Assembly (NCBI GenBank): GCA_003991915.1
Contig: RQTK01000112.1
Location: forward strand, 79,452-143,451
Source: Elysia chlorotica
Taxonomy: Eukaryota; Mollusca; Gastropoda; Plakobranchidae
Direction: 5' to 3'
Length of the DNA stretch: 64,000 nt
The first letter of the stretch is position 1, and the number at the start of each line of letters is the position of its first letter. Position numbers and translations under genes: made by a program. The notes under the pieces are model-generated. The model did not search any database and had not been told where the DNA came from. It was given only the letters and a program-made list of their open reading frames with translations. Positions 63,940 through 64,000 of the stretch are shown piece after piece.

Positions 63940-64000
63940 GTTCTCTCCTCCTCCTCTTCTCCTCCTCCTCCTCCTCCTCCTCCTCCTCCTCCTCCTCCTC
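63940..64000. repeat. (CTC)n microsatellite running off the window
   Basis: TCC/CTC units to the last base. Confidence 0.95.

Overview
The window is animal nuclear DNA, most likely from a mollusc and probably a gastropod. Genes are split by GT-AG introns, the DNA between them is AT-rich, and the sequence is full of tRNA-headed SINEs, fragments of LINEs and a Penelope-like element, and long (CT)n, (ATCT)n, (GTT)n and (GAT)n tracts. Two runs of N (25535-26020 and 41361-41646) are assembly gaps. The mollusc assignment is an inference from the sigma-class GST cluster and the repeat style; no marker gene settles it.

Three coding loci can be rebuilt exon by exon, all on the + strand, together with the tail of a fourth. 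Bases 1-174 are the last exon of a sigma-class glutathione S-transferase (GST). A second, complete sigma GST (204 aa, five exons) runs from 8230 to 12681. A decayed copy of a GST 3' end follows at about 13310-13430. The two GSTs are separated by a tandem segmental duplication (677-2297 and 3076-4842), by SINEs, and by a degenerate minisatellite that ends just before the second GST start codon.

The most interesting locus is a pair of tandem paralogues that I could not match to a named family: FN3-A (16302-23646, 499 aa) and FN3-B (28311-37211, 316 aa). Each has seven exons with identical intron phases. Each encodes a signal peptide, two fibronectin type III domains, a Thr/Pro/Ser-rich stalk and a short C-terminal helix predicted to form a coiled coil. 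The first five exons total exactly 640 nt in both genes. The stalk exon differs greatly (606 against 93 nt) because FN3-A carries an expanded coding repeat. The last 28 residues are the best conserved part. I infer a secreted, probably multimeric FN3 protein family.

From 37212 to the end I recognise no protein-coding exon. This part holds SINEs, a large minisatellite (46.6-47.8 kb), microsatellites and a CCAAT-containing interspersed repeat. It also holds a well-formed but orphan promoter near 43.46-43.55 kb, followed by a splice donor, which suggests the 5' end of a gene whose coding part lies elsewhere.

The repeats are informative. At least nine copies of a palindromic foldback element of about 100 bp are spread across the window, one of them extended into a hairpin of about 270 bp. 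SINEs with three different heads share one central domain. A 5'-truncated LINE and two SINE insertions carry target-site duplications that I could read directly.
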